From Novosphingobium sp. CECT 9465 (GTDB taxonomy: Bacteria; Pseudomonadota; Alphaproteobacteria; Sphingomonadales; Sphingomonadaceae), in contig NZ_CAKLBX010000004.1 in assembly GCF_920987055.1 (NCBI RefSeq), positions 1-64,000 of the forward strand: 64,000 nucleotides of DNA, read 5' to 3'. Shown here in pieces: positions 34,297-43,770 of the stretch. Both the position numbers and the translations under genes were made by a program. The notes beneath the pieces were generated by a model that did no database searches, had not been told where the DNA came from, and saw nothing but the letters and a program-made list of their open reading frames with translations. How positions within the stretch are numbered: the stretch's first letter is position 1; the number at the start of each line of letters is the position of its first letter.

Positions 34297-35175
34297 TCAG
34301 GCGGCGAGCGCGTCGCTTCGTCCCCGGCCTCGTTCGGGAAAGGCCGCATGGAAGCGGTCGAGCCAGTCGCCCATCGTCGGGCGCTCGCCGAGCGGGATGA
34401 CGGCCGCGACATCCTGGAACCGGATGAGGTCGAGCGGCGCATCGCGGATGATCCGGTCGATCTCGTCAGCCGGCAGGAGGTGCTCGTCGCGGATGAAGGC
34501 GGTCATCGATCCCGGGCGCGCGCGGGTCGATCTGCGCCACAGGCCCTCGACCGTGTGCAGTCGCGGGGCGGCGCGTGCCTCGACCAGCACGATGAGTCGC
34601 AGGCACCATTGCGGGAGGCCGCGGATTTCGCTCGGATGGTTGGCGATGCACAGCCAGCACGCCGATTTGGGTGGCACCGGCAGACCCTCGGCCTGGATGC
34701 GGGCGACGCAGTCGGGCCGGTCCCATCGCCATTCGCGCAAGGGGTACTCGCAGTCGTACAGCGGATCGTCGATCGACAGCGCATGGTTGGCGCGCGCGGT
34801 GTCGCGCGGTCCGGCGTCATAGCCGATCAGGCGAACGACGCGCTGCCCGCGCGCCCAAGCGTCGACCGCTGGTTGCCAGGTCGACAGGAATTTGTCCTGC
34901 GGCGCCTTCTTGTATTTGAGGCTGCAACTCGACCCGCCGAGCGACTTGCTCGGCAGCGTGGCATTGGTCAGGCACATCTCGAGGATGCCGTAATAGGGCG
35001 GCCAGTGCTTGAATCGCTTCGGGACATAGCTGACCAGCTCGAAACGGATACCGCGGTCGCGCATCCAGGGCCGGATCACGTCGAGATATTCGTAGGTCGC
35101 CGGTTTCTCGACCGAGGTATCGGCGGTCAGCACGAGGTCAGGCGCTTCGCCGCGCGCGTGCTTCTCGATCAGCAG
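34297..35175 (-). pseudogene. PP-loop (PAPS-reductase-like) gene, 3' part, split by transposon
   Basis: Reading on the minus strand from the transposon border, the frame gives LLIEKHARGEAPDLVLTADT and continues to 34297 (about 292 codons). The nucleotide-binding PP-loop lies on the other fragment at 43679..43770. Removing 35176..43678 and one AGCAG joins VLAYGIGVDSTA to LLIEKHARG in frame and gives 321 codons. Other family marks are CSLKYKKAPQDKFL and the Cys pair in SACWLC. Without the loop the fragment cannot be active. The insertion must be fairly recent, since no other damage is seen. Confidence 0.88.
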
Positions 35176-35197
35176 CTCTGAGCGGAACCGATTAACG
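35176..35197 (+). repeat. left terminal repeat of the transposon
   Basis: CTCTGAGCGGAACCGATTAA matches the inverted right end at C-T-x-T-G, GAA and CGAT positions. Between it and tnsA no further strong repeat is seen. Confidence 0.75.
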
Positions 35198-35260
35198 CCC
35201 TTTGCGGAAGCAGTTATACTGATCCGGCAATTCGAGTCGTTCCCATAAGGAGAATAGCGA

Positions 35261-35272
35261 ATGTCGGCGTGA
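35261..35272 (+). promoter_or_regulatory. four-codon mini-ORF before tnsA
   Basis: TAAGGAG lies 8 bases before ATGTCGGCGTGA (Met-Ser-Ala-stop). The stop overlaps the GTG start of tnsA in GTGA, so the ribosome would load on the mini-ORF and restart. A frameshift between this ATG and the tnsA frame is the other explanation. Confidence 0.55.
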
Positions 35273-35949
35273 CCGACAAATCAGCCCGTTTGCGTTCTGA
35301 CGCAACGGTGCGGTTCGCCCGAAACCCGGCAGACCGGCCAGGCCGAAGATCGTGCACGGGTTGGTATCAGTCGATCAAGGCTGGCGATGCGCTGCCTTAT
35401 GAGAGCCTGCTCGAGCGCGATGCGCTGTTACTTCTCGACTTCGATCCCGATGTTGCGCAGTTCGGGGTGCAACCGGAAACCTTCGTTTGGACGGATGCGG
35501 GCCGACAGCGGCGTTACACCCCCGATATCCGGCTGGAGACGGTGGGCGGCGAGGTCATCTACCGGCAGGTGAAACTGGCCACGCGATTGGCGGCTGACCC
35601 GACATTGGGCGGACGGTTGCCAGCAATCGAAGCCGAGTGCGCCGCGCGTGGGGCCCGGCACGAGATGTGGCTCGATACCGATATCCGGCGACAGCCACGC
35701 TTGTCGAATGCGCGACGCCTGCGCGCAACGGTGGCGGTGCTAGCGGCAGAAAACCTCCACGCGATCCACACCACAATCACCCGCCTCCCCTTTCCGTCGA
35801 ACCTGGGCGCAGCCGCCGAGGCGCTCGGCGGCCGCCCCGTGCATGTCAACATCGTGCTCGGCCTCGTGGCAGTCGGCGAGTTTGCGATGGATCTCGAGCG
35901 ACCGCTCGATGACGATACCGTCCTCATGCGGGGGAGGAATGCGAAATGA
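35269..35949 (+). CDS. tnsA: TnsA-like transposon endonuclease
   Basis: 226 residues from the GTG at 35269. The restriction-like active site is intact: E45 in YESLLERD, D86 in YTPDI and Q100-V-K102 in YRQVKLA. TnsA cuts the 5' ends during cut-and-paste movement with TnsB. The C-terminal part is shorter than in Tn7. The stop overlaps the tniA start. Confidence 0.85.
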   Translation: MTDKSARLRSDATVRFARNPADRPGRRSCTGWYQSIKAGDALPYESLLERDALLLLDFDPDVAQFGVQPETFVWTDAGRQRRYTPDIRLETVGGEVIYRQVKLATRLAADPTLGGRLPAIEAECAARGARHEMWLDTDIRRQPRLSNARRLRATVAVLAAENLHAIHTTITRLPFPSNLGAAAEALGGRPVHVNIVLGLVAVGEFAMDLERPLDDDTVLMRGRNAK

Positions 35950-38057
35950 ACGCAACGCCGATGCGCTTCCAGCAAGGCGACACGCTCTCGATCCGAGACG
36001 ATCAAGGTCAGGTGGCGCTCTGGTTGGTGATTGAGCGCAAGCGCCGTGGCTATCTGATGCGACCGCAGAGCGGCAGCGATGCGCGAACATGGAGCGACGA
36101 TGAAATCGACATCGTCTATGGTGCCCGGCGGCTGACGCATCATCCTTGCAATGCGGACGGCCTGCCCAAGGCCATCGCCGAGACGCTGGAGAAAACCTGG
36201 GAGTTCTGGCCCGAAGAAATCCGCCGCGAGGCCGAGCGCAGGGACACCTATGTACGCATGGTCGACGCGATTCGCGGCGAGCACCCAACACTTATGGGCG
36301 CCTATGCCGCTGCTGCTGAGGCCGTGTTCGACGCGCATCATGAACAATGGGAACGCGAGGATACCGCGCTTGCGGCCCGGATGGTCGCGGAGCGGCGAAA
36401 AGGGAACGGCGAACCGCGCCGCACCAAGGCAGTGGCCCGGCCCAATCCTTATACAGTACGGGCGTGGTATGGCATATGGAGTCGGCACGGTCGCGATATC
36501 CGGCTCCTGATCCCGCACTATCATCGGCGCGGGGCACGCCAACCCCGCTATGCGCGCGCGAACGGCGATTATCCCGATACCTACAAGCTCATGCGGCAAG
36601 CCGTCGAAGTCTGGTATCTGGGCATGCCGCGGCGGCGGAAGAACTATGCCTATCGCCGCTATGTCGATCTGTGCCGCGAACAGGATGTTCCTGCGGTCAG
36701 CGACCGCACCTTCCGGGTGTTTATCCGCGACAATTATACCGAGCGACAGGAATATGAGCGTCGCTTCGGCCGGCGTGCCGCCTGGCTGAAGTTCGGCATC
36801 TTCGAGCGGCGGCGCCCGCCAGAACGGCCGCTCGAAGAAGTGGAGGTGGATCATTGTCTGATCGATCTGGTGGTGGTGCATCCGGAGAGCGGCCGCGCCT
36901 TGGGGCGGCCCTGGCTCACCGCGCTTCTCGATCGCGCCACCCGCATGATCATAGGGGTCCATCTGAGCTTCGAGGCGCCGTCCTATGCCTCACTCCAGAG
37001 AGCGCTTGCCCATTCCTTGTGGAAGAAGGATCTCTCCGGGTTCGCCGATATCGAGCATGACTGGCCGTGCCACGGCGTGCCCGAATGGCTGATCTACGGC
37101 AAGGAGTTCCGGTCGCAATCGCTGCAGACGGCCGCCAGGATGCTCGACATCGGCATCGTCAATCTGCCGGTGAAAATGCCATGGTTGAAGGGCGCGGTCG
37201 AGCGCGTGTTCCAGACCATCGGCGTGCAGGTGTTCAGCCATGAGGAAGGCACGACATCGTCGCGGACCATGGATCTCTATGATCCGGTGGCGCGGGCAAG
37301 GCTGTCGCTCGAGGATGTGCGCAGTCGTATCCTCAAGTGGATCGTCGACGACTATCATCACAGCGTCCACGATACGTTGAAATGCACGCCCTATGAGCGC
37401 TGGCGAGAACTCAGCGCACTTTACCCAGTGCGCCCGGTTCCCGACTTCGACCATATTGTACGGCTGACCGGAGAGACCTTCTTCCGGCGCATCTCCAACA
37501 TCGGCATCCAATATGAGGGGCTACTCTATGCTGATCGGGAGAAGCTCGAACCCCTGCTGGCGCGCCGCGGCGGGTTGGAGAAGGACTGGGAGTTACGCTA
37601 CGATCCCTATGATCTGGGTGAGGTCTGGCTGCTCGACGACGAGCGTGGCGAATGGCTGATGATCCCGTGTGTCGACCAGTGCATATCGCGGGGCGTCTCC
37701 AAATATCAGCACAAGATCCATCGCTCGATCGCAAAGCGAAGCCTGCCGAAGAATGCGCCGGTGACGGTCGCCGATCTCGAAGCGGCGCGCAGCCTTGCCG
37801 AACAGACGGCGGGAGATCTGCAAAGTGAGGCGAGTAAAGTCCGCAGCAAGACGCGGGCGGCGCGGTATGAGACCGACGGTCGCTACTTCACGCCGATCGA
37901 AGGCCAAGAGCGACCGCCTGAAATAGAAACGCCGGCACCGGCGGTAGAAACCGCACCACGTGCGGCGAAACAGGCACCGGTGCCGTCGCCTCCCGTCATC
38001 GATCTCGACGCGGACATCGAGGCTCTGGTTGCACAATGGTCGGACCCGAGGCGATGA
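35946..38057 (+). CDS. tniA: TniA/TnsB-type DDE transposase
   Basis: 703 residues. The N-terminal helical domains bind the ends; the integrase core has D302 in VEVDHCLIDL and E419 in LKGAVERVF. At the place of the second catalytic Asp, 36 residues before the Glu, the protein has I383 in WLIYGKEFRS where relatives have a DNG motif. A Mu-type C-terminal domain and a Pro-rich tail (for TniB contact) follow. Ribosome site GGGGGAGG precedes the ATG. Apart from the missing Asp the gene looks intact. Confidence 0.88.
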   Translation: MNATPMRFQQGDTLSIRDDQGQVALWLVIERKRRGYLMRPQSGSDARTWSDDEIDIVYGARRLTHHPCNADGLPKAIAETLEKTWEFWPEEIRREAERRDTYVRMVDAIRGEHPTLMGAYAAAAEAVFDAHHEQWEREDTALAARMVAERRKGNGEPRRTKAVARPNPYTVRAWYGIWSRHGRDIRLLIPHYHRRGARQPRYARANGDYPDTYKLMRQAVEVWYLGMPRRRKNYAYRRYVDLCREQDVPAVSDRTFRVFIRDNYTERQEYERRFGRRAAWLKFGIFERRRPPERPLEEVEVDHCLIDLVVVHPESGRALGRPWLTALLDRATRMIIGVHLSFEAPSYASLQRALAHSLWKKDLSGFADIEHDWPCHGVPEWLIYGKEFRSQSLQTAARMLDIGIVNLPVKMPWLKGAVERVFQTIGVQVFSHEEGTTSSRTMDLYDPVARARLSLEDVRSRILKWIVDDYHHSVHDTLKCTPYERWRELSALYPVRPVPDFDHIVRLTGETFFRRISNIGIQYEGLLYADREKLEPLLARRGGLEKDWELRYDPYDLGEVWLLDDERGEWLMIPCVDQCISRGVSKYQHKIHRSIAKRSLPKNAPVTVADLEAARSLAEQTAGDLQSEASKVRSKTRAARYETDGRYFTPIEGQERPPEIETPAPAVETAPRAAKQAPVPSPPVIDLDADIEALVAQWSDPRR

Positions 38058-39187
38058 CACATCGTCGTCGCGCCGCGACGTTACCGGCACGGCCAGCGGT
38101 GCCCGACGCCGTGCTTGCGTTCGAGACCACGGTGATCCCGCATACGCGGCACATGGGCGCGAAGGCGGCGATCCGCGAGTTACATGGCCGATACCGCCCG
38201 CGCGAGGACGGCCGACGCTTCAAGGCCCGGGCCCTGCTCATCATCGGCTCTGCTGGGTCCGGCAAGACGACGGCGCTCGAGGACTATATGGCCGACTATC
38301 CCGATAGCGCGACGGAGGATGCCGATATCCGCCGCATCGTTTATGTTGAAGCACCGGAACGGACGACGCGACGGGCGCTGGTGGGGGCGATCCTCGGCGC
38401 CTACGGCTATCGTGCGCGGGACCATTGGAACGCCAGCGAGGTGATCGAGAAGATCGCCTTCTATGCCGAGGAGACGGGCACCGAGATGATCTTCATCGAC
38501 GAAGGGCATCACATGGTGAACGAGAATAATCCCGACATGACGGCGGAAGTGACCGAGTTCATCAAGTCGTTGCTCAACCGGGTAAAAGTCCAGATCGTGA
38601 TCGCGGGTCTTCCCCGGTTGCTCGACATCTCCGTGGCGGGCGAGAAGACGATGCAACTGCGCCGCCGGTTGCAACCGACGATCATCCTCAAGCCCTATGA
38701 CTGGGCGACGCGGAGCGGCCGCACGATGTTCTCTGGCGTGCTCGGCGTCATGGAGAAGATGATGGGGTTGCCGGATGCGTCCGGCCTCGCGAAGCACGAG
38801 ATGGCAAAACGCATCTACGTCGCGACGGGCGGCGAGATCGGGATCGTCTCCAAATATCTGAGCCAGGCGCTGAGCGTGGCACTGGCGATCAGCCAGCGGT
38901 CGATCGATCTGAACCTGTTGGGAGAGGTTCATGCGGGCTGGCATCCGATTTATGAGCCCGACGTCAGGGATATGCTGGACTTCGATGCGATCCTTGAGGA
39001 TGTACCGTCAGTTCCGAGCGGCGGCCCGGCTCACCACGACAACCCCTTCCTGTGTTCGGCCGAACGCCTGCGCGAGATCTGGCTGCGCGACGCCGTACCT
39101 CCGTCGCCCAAGAACATGAGCCGCGTCACAAAGCTGCGCGGAAGGGGCGCGCAACCCCTGCGGCCCTTCGTGCGCGAGGGATTATGA
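38054..39187 (+). CDS. tniB: TniB/TnsC-type AAA ATPase
   Basis: 377 residues from the ATG at 38054 (overlapping the tniA stop). Walker A GSAGSGKTT, Walker B MIFIDEGHHM, and RLLDISVAGEKTMQLRRRLQ (sensor and arginine region) are present. TniB passes the target chosen by TniQ to the transposase. The C-terminal tail is basic, suiting contact with TniQ. Confidence 0.9.
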   Translation: MTHRRRAATLPARPAVPDAVLAFETTVIPHTRHMGAKAAIRELHGRYRPREDGRRFKARALLIIGSAGSGKTTALEDYMADYPDSATEDADIRRIVYVEAPERTTRRALVGAILGAYGYRARDHWNASEVIEKIAFYAEETGTEMIFIDEGHHMVNENNPDMTAEVTEFIKSLLNRVKVQIVIAGLPRLLDISVAGEKTMQLRRRLQPTIILKPYDWATRSGRTMFSGVLGVMEKMMGLPDASGLAKHEMAKRIYVATGGEIGIVSKYLSQALSVALAISQRSIDLNLLGEVHAGWHPIYEPDVRDMLDFDAILEDVPSVPSGGPAHHDNPFLCSAERLREIWLRDAVPPSPKNMSRVTKLRGRGAQPLRPFVREGL

Positions 39188-41091
39188 CAGCATCGGCAAC
39201 TCGACTTGCGTTGCGGGTGCGGCCGGCAACGTTCGAGCCAGGCTGGGCACTGTTCAACCGGCTTGCCCTGCGGCATGGCTGTGAAACCCAGCTGGAATTT
39301 GCGCGTCAAGTGCCGCTGGTCGACCGGACCGACTTCGTTCGGGATATGGAGCGTGGGCGACGCTTTCACGATATCGCGCGGCTCAGCGGCGTCCCGCTCG
39401 AAACATTGCTCCGTAACTCGATACTGCAGACCGAGGGTGGGAGCGTCCTTGCAGGTGAGCTTGTGAGCCGCAGCGGCAATATCAGCTATAGTTGTCACTT
39501 CGCCCGTATCTGCCCGGACTGCATGCGATCGGATATCGAGCGGGGTCACGGGCCGGTCGCCTGTCGGCCGTGGCGGCGCTCCTGGTGGGACCTGGCGAAG
39601 GTATCGAGTTGTCCTCATCACGGTCGGGCGCTGCTGGCGATATGTCCTGCCTGTCGGCACGTGTTCCGCCGTTCGGACCTCTCACCAGCGCGTTGCACAT
39701 GTGGGCACGATCTGACGCAGGAATATACTGAAGCGATCACGTCGGACGGCAAGATCGGCGATGCCTATCTTGTCGGCAGGCTTGGTGATGGACCCCGTAT
39801 CTCCCACGCGTTCCTCGACAGCCTGGCGTTCGCGGACGCCGCCGAGATCATGCAATGGGTGGGCTCGGTCGCACGCTGGGGCAGATCGATCATCAGCTGG
39901 CGCCGGCAGGAGCCGGCGGAACGTGCCCGCACCATGGCGGCGGGCTTTGCGGTCTGCGAGGACTTCCCCAACCAGTTCGAAAAGATGCTGGACGGGATGC
40001 TGGCGGCATGTCCGCTCAAGCGTCTGACGCCTGTGGGTGTCTATGGGCGTCTGCAATACTGGCTCGGCCTGTCCACCAATCCGACTCTCGACCCGATCCG
40101 GGAGGTCGTCAGGAATCATGTGGTGAAGAATGTGCCGATAACAGCAGGCACGATGTTGTTCCGCCAACCCGCAACAGAAGGCGATCTCACCACGCTAGGC
40201 GGTCTGGCGAAGCTCTGCGGCGTATCCGCTGAACGGGTCGCGACCGTAGCTGCGGCATTGAGGTTGATCGACTCGCTGCCGAGCAACGCCCGGGGTATGG
40301 TCGTGCCGAAATCCCTCGAGGAGCCGTTGACGGCCTTCTTCCGCGAGTCCTGTTCTCCCGAGGACGCACGGCGTTATCTCGGCGTCGGTCTCGGGCTGTT
40401 CAAGGCGCTCATAGCGCGACATTATCTTCCCCGCGCCTTCCCGCTTGGTGGAGCGTCGATCCCGGCGCAGTATCGTCTGGCAGATCTCGACCGCTTCCTT
40501 ATGGCTTTGCACGGCGATGCGCCGTTCGTCACAGCGCCGCCGCCAGGCAGCGAGACGATCCTGCGGGCCGTGCGCATCTGTTATCGCTCTTCGGAGGCGA
40601 TTATCGGCGGGCTGCTGCGTGGCCAGATCAGGGCTACGGGCCGCTTGCGCGGCGAACGGGGCTTTGCGCAGATACTGGTCGATACCGACGCAGTGATCAC
40701 CGGCCTCGAATATGAGGACGATCCGATGTTCATGCTCATGGCGCAAGCTGCGCGGCACCTCGGCGTGACCATCCCGACGGTCGCAAAGCTCAAGCAAATG
40801 GGATGGCTGACAATCGACAGGAAACAGACACCCCTCAGGATCATGCCCGCCTTACGGCGAGCAGAGGTCGAAGCGTTCGGCGCGCGCTTCGTCAGCGCTG
40901 CCGAGTTGGCGCGCATCCCCGGCAAAGCTACGCATGCCGTGAGGGTTCATCAACATCTGCGGAGCGCCGGTCTGGTGCCGGCGATCGCTGGAAGCCGAAA
41001 GCTGCAGCCCTTCTATCACCGCGAGAGCGCCGAAAAAGTGATCCGCGGAGTCTACCGTGATCGGTTGCCCGAAACGACTGCAGCAATGTGA
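39184..41091 (+). CDS. tniQ: TniQ/TnsD-family target selector
   Basis: 635 residues from the ATG at 39184 (ATGA overlap). The N-terminal TniQ domain has FNRLALRHG, RLSGVPLETLLRNS and zinc ligands CPDC, CPHH, CPAC and CTCGH. The 400-residue C-terminal region has helix-turn-helix-like repeats (LRAVRICYRSSEAIIGGLL and similar), as in TnsD-like proteins that read a fixed site. The target here is codon 30-31 of a PP-loop gene, so that motif may be the attachment site. Confidence 0.85.
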   Translation: MTASATRLALRVRPATFEPGWALFNRLALRHGCETQLEFARQVPLVDRTDFVRDMERGRRFHDIARLSGVPLETLLRNSILQTEGGSVLAGELVSRSGNISYSCHFARICPDCMRSDIERGHGPVACRPWRRSWWDLAKVSSCPHHGRALLAICPACRHVFRRSDLSPARCTCGHDLTQEYTEAITSDGKIGDAYLVGRLGDGPRISHAFLDSLAFADAAEIMQWVGSVARWGRSIISWRRQEPAERARTMAAGFAVCEDFPNQFEKMLDGMLAACPLKRLTPVGVYGRLQYWLGLSTNPTLDPIREVVRNHVVKNVPITAGTMLFRQPATEGDLTTLGGLAKLCGVSAERVATVAAALRLIDSLPSNARGMVVPKSLEEPLTAFFRESCSPEDARRYLGVGLGLFKALIARHYLPRAFPLGGASIPAQYRLADLDRFLMALHGDAPFVTAPPPGSETILRAVRICYRSSEAIIGGLLRGQIRATGRLRGERGFAQILVDTDAVITGLEYEDDPMFMLMAQAARHLGVTIPTVAKLKQMGWLTIDRKQTPLRIMPALRRAEVEAFGARFVSAAELARIPGKATHAVRVHQHLRSAGLVPAIAGSRKLQPFYHRESAEKVIRGVYRDRLPETTAAM

Positions 41092-43535
41092 ACGGATCTG
41101 CCGGCACGGATGAAGCGGCGCGGCTGCGGGCCCGGCTCAAGGCGCTGGATGACGAGCGGGCAGCGGTGATCGCAGCGCTGGACGCCGTCGCGACGCAACA
41201 ATCGACCGAGCACCGAAAAGCTGATGCGATCTCCCTGTTCTCCGACGCTCCGGTGACCGCGACATCGCCGACAGATAAGAAGGTCGCGTTGTTCCGCAGG
41301 CTGTTCGCCGGTCGCGAGGATGTCTTCCCACTGCGCTGGGACAATCGCAAGACCGGGCGCGGTGGCTATGCACCCGCCTGCGGCAACGAATGGAAACGCG
41401 GACTCTGCGACAAGCCACAGGTCAAATGCGGCGAGTGCGCGCACCAGGCTTTCCTGCCCGTGACGAACGAGGTGATCGACAAGCATCTGCGCGGCGGCGC
41501 ATCCTCGCGATCGGATGCCGGCGACTTCGTGGCAGGCGTTTACCCGCTGCTTTCCGATGAGAGTTGCCGGTTCCTCGCAGCCGACTTTGACAAGGCAAGC
41601 TGGGCCGAGGACGCGCTGGCCATGATGGAAACCTGCCGCCTGCGAGGGGTGCCTGCGGCACTTGAGCGATCCCGTTCCGGCAATGGCGGGCATGTCTGGA
41701 TCTTCTTCGCCGACGCCGTGCCGGCACGAACCGCCCGCGCTCTTGGCGCATCGCTGTTGACTGACACGATGGAGCGACGTCCGGAGATCGGGTTCGGCTC
41801 CTATGATCGCTTCTTCCCGAGCCAGGACACCATGCCGCTCGGCGGGTTCGGCAATCTGATCGCGCTGCCGCTGCAGGGGCACGCCCGTCGGCGGGGAAAC
41901 AGCCTGTTCGTGGATGAGCAGTTGCGCCCCTATCCCGATCAATGGGCGTTCCTGTCTTCGCTGTCGCAGCTGGATGCGCACGACGCCGCGCGCATGGTGG
42001 CCGACGCGGAAATGCGCGGGCGGGTGCTGGGTGTGCGGATGCCGGTGGAGGACGAGCATGCCGCCGAGCCCTGGCGGATGACACCGTCCCGGCGGCCGCC
42101 CTTGTTGCCTGTGGCCGAACCGCTGTCTGGGACACTCGATATCGTGCTGGGCGATCAGGTCTACATCGACCGGACTGGGTTGCCGGCGGCGCTAACCGCG
42201 CAGATCGTCAGGCTCGCGGCGTTCCAGAATCCCGAGTTCTATCGGGCGCAGGCGATGCGCCTGCCGACGTTCGGCAAGCCGAGGATCATCTCCTGCGCGG
42301 AGCTTCACCAGAAACATATCGGGCTGCCGCGAGGATGCCTCGACGAACTGGTCGCGCTTATCGCTGCTCATGGAAGCACTGTCAGGATCGACGACCAGCG
42401 AATGGCAGGGACTCCGCTCCCGGACGGTCTGTCGTTCCAGGGTGATCTCGAAGAACCCCAGCAAAAGGCGGTCGACGCGCTCGATCCGCATGATGATGGG
42501 GTGCTGGCCGCGACAACGGCGTTCGGCAAGACGGTGGTAGCCGCACACCTCATCGCAAAGCGGCAGGTCAATACACTCGTGCTCGTCCATCGCAAGGAAC
42601 TGCTCAGCCAATGGGTCGAACGGCTGCGAACGTTCCTCAATATCGATCCGAAGCTGATCGGGACGATCGGCGGCGGCAAGCGGAAGCCTACAGGCGTGAT
42701 CGACGTGGCGCTGATACAGAGCCTCGTAAGGCACGGCGAGGTCTCGGATCTGGTTGGCGATTATGGTCACCTCATCGTCGATGAGTGCCATCACCTGTCC
42801 GCGGCGAGCTTCGAGCTTGTGGCTCGGCGCGCCAAGGCCAGGTTCGTGCTCGGCCTGTCCGCAACGGTTGCGCGCAAGGATGGGCATCAGCCGATCATCT
42901 TCATGCAGTGCGGCCCGATCCGCTATCGGGTGGATGCGCGAACCCAGGCTGCCCGCCGCGGGATCGCCCATCGCACACGGCAACGACGCACGGCATTCCG
43001 GCTGCCGCAGCCGCTCGCGATCATGGACAGACCGCCGATGCCGGCGGTTTATGCCGCGCTGGCGCAGGACGTGGCCCGAAACGATCTTATCTTCGATGAC
43101 GTGCTGCGTGCCTTGGAGGCGAAGCGGTCGCCGGTAATCCTGACAGAGCGCAAGGACCATCTCGAATATCTGCAGGGCCGGTTATCCCGGTTCGTGCGGA
43201 ACCTCGTGGTGTTGCGGGGTGGAATGAGCGCGGCGGAACGCAAGGTAGCGGACGCCGCACTGCGTGTGCCTGACAGCGAGGAGCGGCTTATTCTCGCAAC
43301 GGGCCGCTACATCGGCGAAGGGTTCGATGACGACCGTCTCGACACGCTGTTCCTGACCATGCCGATCTCCTGGAAAGGGACGCTCGCCCAGTATGTAGGG
43401 CGCCTGCATCGCCGGCACGCGGGGAAAACTGACGTGCTCGTCTATGACTATATCGACGATGCGGTCCCGATGCTCTCGCGCATGGCCGCCAAGCGCCAGG
43501 CCGGATATCGCGCGCTCGGCTACAGCATCGAGTAA
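41088..43535 (+). CDS. AEP primase fused to superfamily II helicase (TOTE type)
   Basis: 815 residues from the GTG at 41088. A short coiled coil (about 45 residues) leads into an archaeo-eukaryotic primase: D166 and D168 in AADFDK and the SGNGGHVWIFF strand near residue 200. The second half is a helicase with TTAFGKT (Walker A), VDECHH (Walker B), LSATVARKDG and GRLHRR. This fusion is the core of TOTE conflict systems, held to protect transposons or plasmids from foreign DNA. Here it is the last gene of the transposon and overlaps tniQ. Confidence 0.82.
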   Translation: MNGSAGTDEAARLRARLKALDDERAAVIAALDAVATQQSTEHRKADAISLFSDAPVTATSPTDKKVALFRRLFAGREDVFPLRWDNRKTGRGGYAPACGNEWKRGLCDKPQVKCGECAHQAFLPVTNEVIDKHLRGGASSRSDAGDFVAGVYPLLSDESCRFLAADFDKASWAEDALAMMETCRLRGVPAALERSRSGNGGHVWIFFADAVPARTARALGASLLTDTMERRPEIGFGSYDRFFPSQDTMPLGGFGNLIALPLQGHARRRGNSLFVDEQLRPYPDQWAFLSSLSQLDAHDAARMVADAEMRGRVLGVRMPVEDEHAAEPWRMTPSRRPPLLPVAEPLSGTLDIVLGDQVYIDRTGLPAALTAQIVRLAAFQNPEFYRAQAMRLPTFGKPRIISCAELHQKHIGLPRGCLDELVALIAAHGSTVRIDDQRMAGTPLPDGLSFQGDLEEPQQKAVDALDPHDDGVLAATTAFGKTVVAAHLIAKRQVNTLVLVHRKELLSQWVERLRTFLNIDPKLIGTIGGGKRKPTGVIDVALIQSLVRHGEVSDLVGDYGHLIVDECHHLSAASFELVARRAKARFVLGLSATVARKDGHQPIIFMQCGPIRYRVDARTQAARRGIAHRTRQRRTAFRLPQPLAIMDRPPMPAVYAALAQDVARNDLIFDDVLRALEAKRSPVILTERKDHLEYLQGRLSRFVRNLVVLRGGMSAAERKVADAALRVPDSEERLILATGRYIGEGFDDDRLDTLFLTMPISWKGTLAQYVGRLHRRHAGKTDVLVYDYIDDAVPMLSRMAAKRQAGYRALGYSIE

Positions 43536-43552
43536 TCTGGGGGTGGAATCAT

Positions 43553-43678
43553 TTATCGATTCTCGGAAGCCGCCGGCGAATCGAGAACCGATTCTGCGAA
43601 TGAGATTAATGGTTCTCGACGGTCGCCGGACGCCGCCCGCAACCGTCAACGTCATATGCGCTTATCGATTCTCCACAG
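43553..43678 (+). repeat. right end of the transposon with transposase-binding-type repeats
   Basis: TTATCGATTCTC occurs at 43553..43564 and 43662..43673, and related words GAATCGAGAA and CGATTCT lie between (43578..43596). Such spaced repeats are where TnsB binds. The left end carries only one clear copy, so the ends are unequal, as in Tn7. Confidence 0.7.
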
Positions 43679-43770
43679 AGCAGCGCGGTGCTGTCGACGC
43701 CGATGCCGTAGGCCAGCACCACTGGTGGCGGCGGCGCCAGCGGCACGACCGGAACTGGCGCGCCGGTCAT
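43679..43770 (-). pseudogene. PP-loop gene, 5' part, split by transposon
   Basis: 29 codons plus the target duplication: MTGAPVPVVPLAPPPPVVLA, then YGIGVDSTA, the PP-loop. The ATG at 43770 overlaps the stop of the upstream gene. It continues at 35175 (see that entry). Confidence 0.88.

Larger units (their letters stand above)
35176..43678 (+). mobile_element. Tn7-like transposon (TnsA, TniA, TniB, TniQ, primase-helicase cargo)
   Basis: 8.5 kb bounded by the 5-bp direct repeat AGCAG (35171..35175 and 43679..43683). The ends are CTCTGAGCGGAACCGATTAA on the left and, inverted, CTGTGGAGAATCGATAAGCG on the right. All five genes run left to right and overlap by 4 bp each. The order endonuclease, DDE transposase, AAA ATPase, TniQ is that of Tn7-like elements, in which TniQ selects the target. 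No CRISPR or Cas gene is present. Confidence 0.93.
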
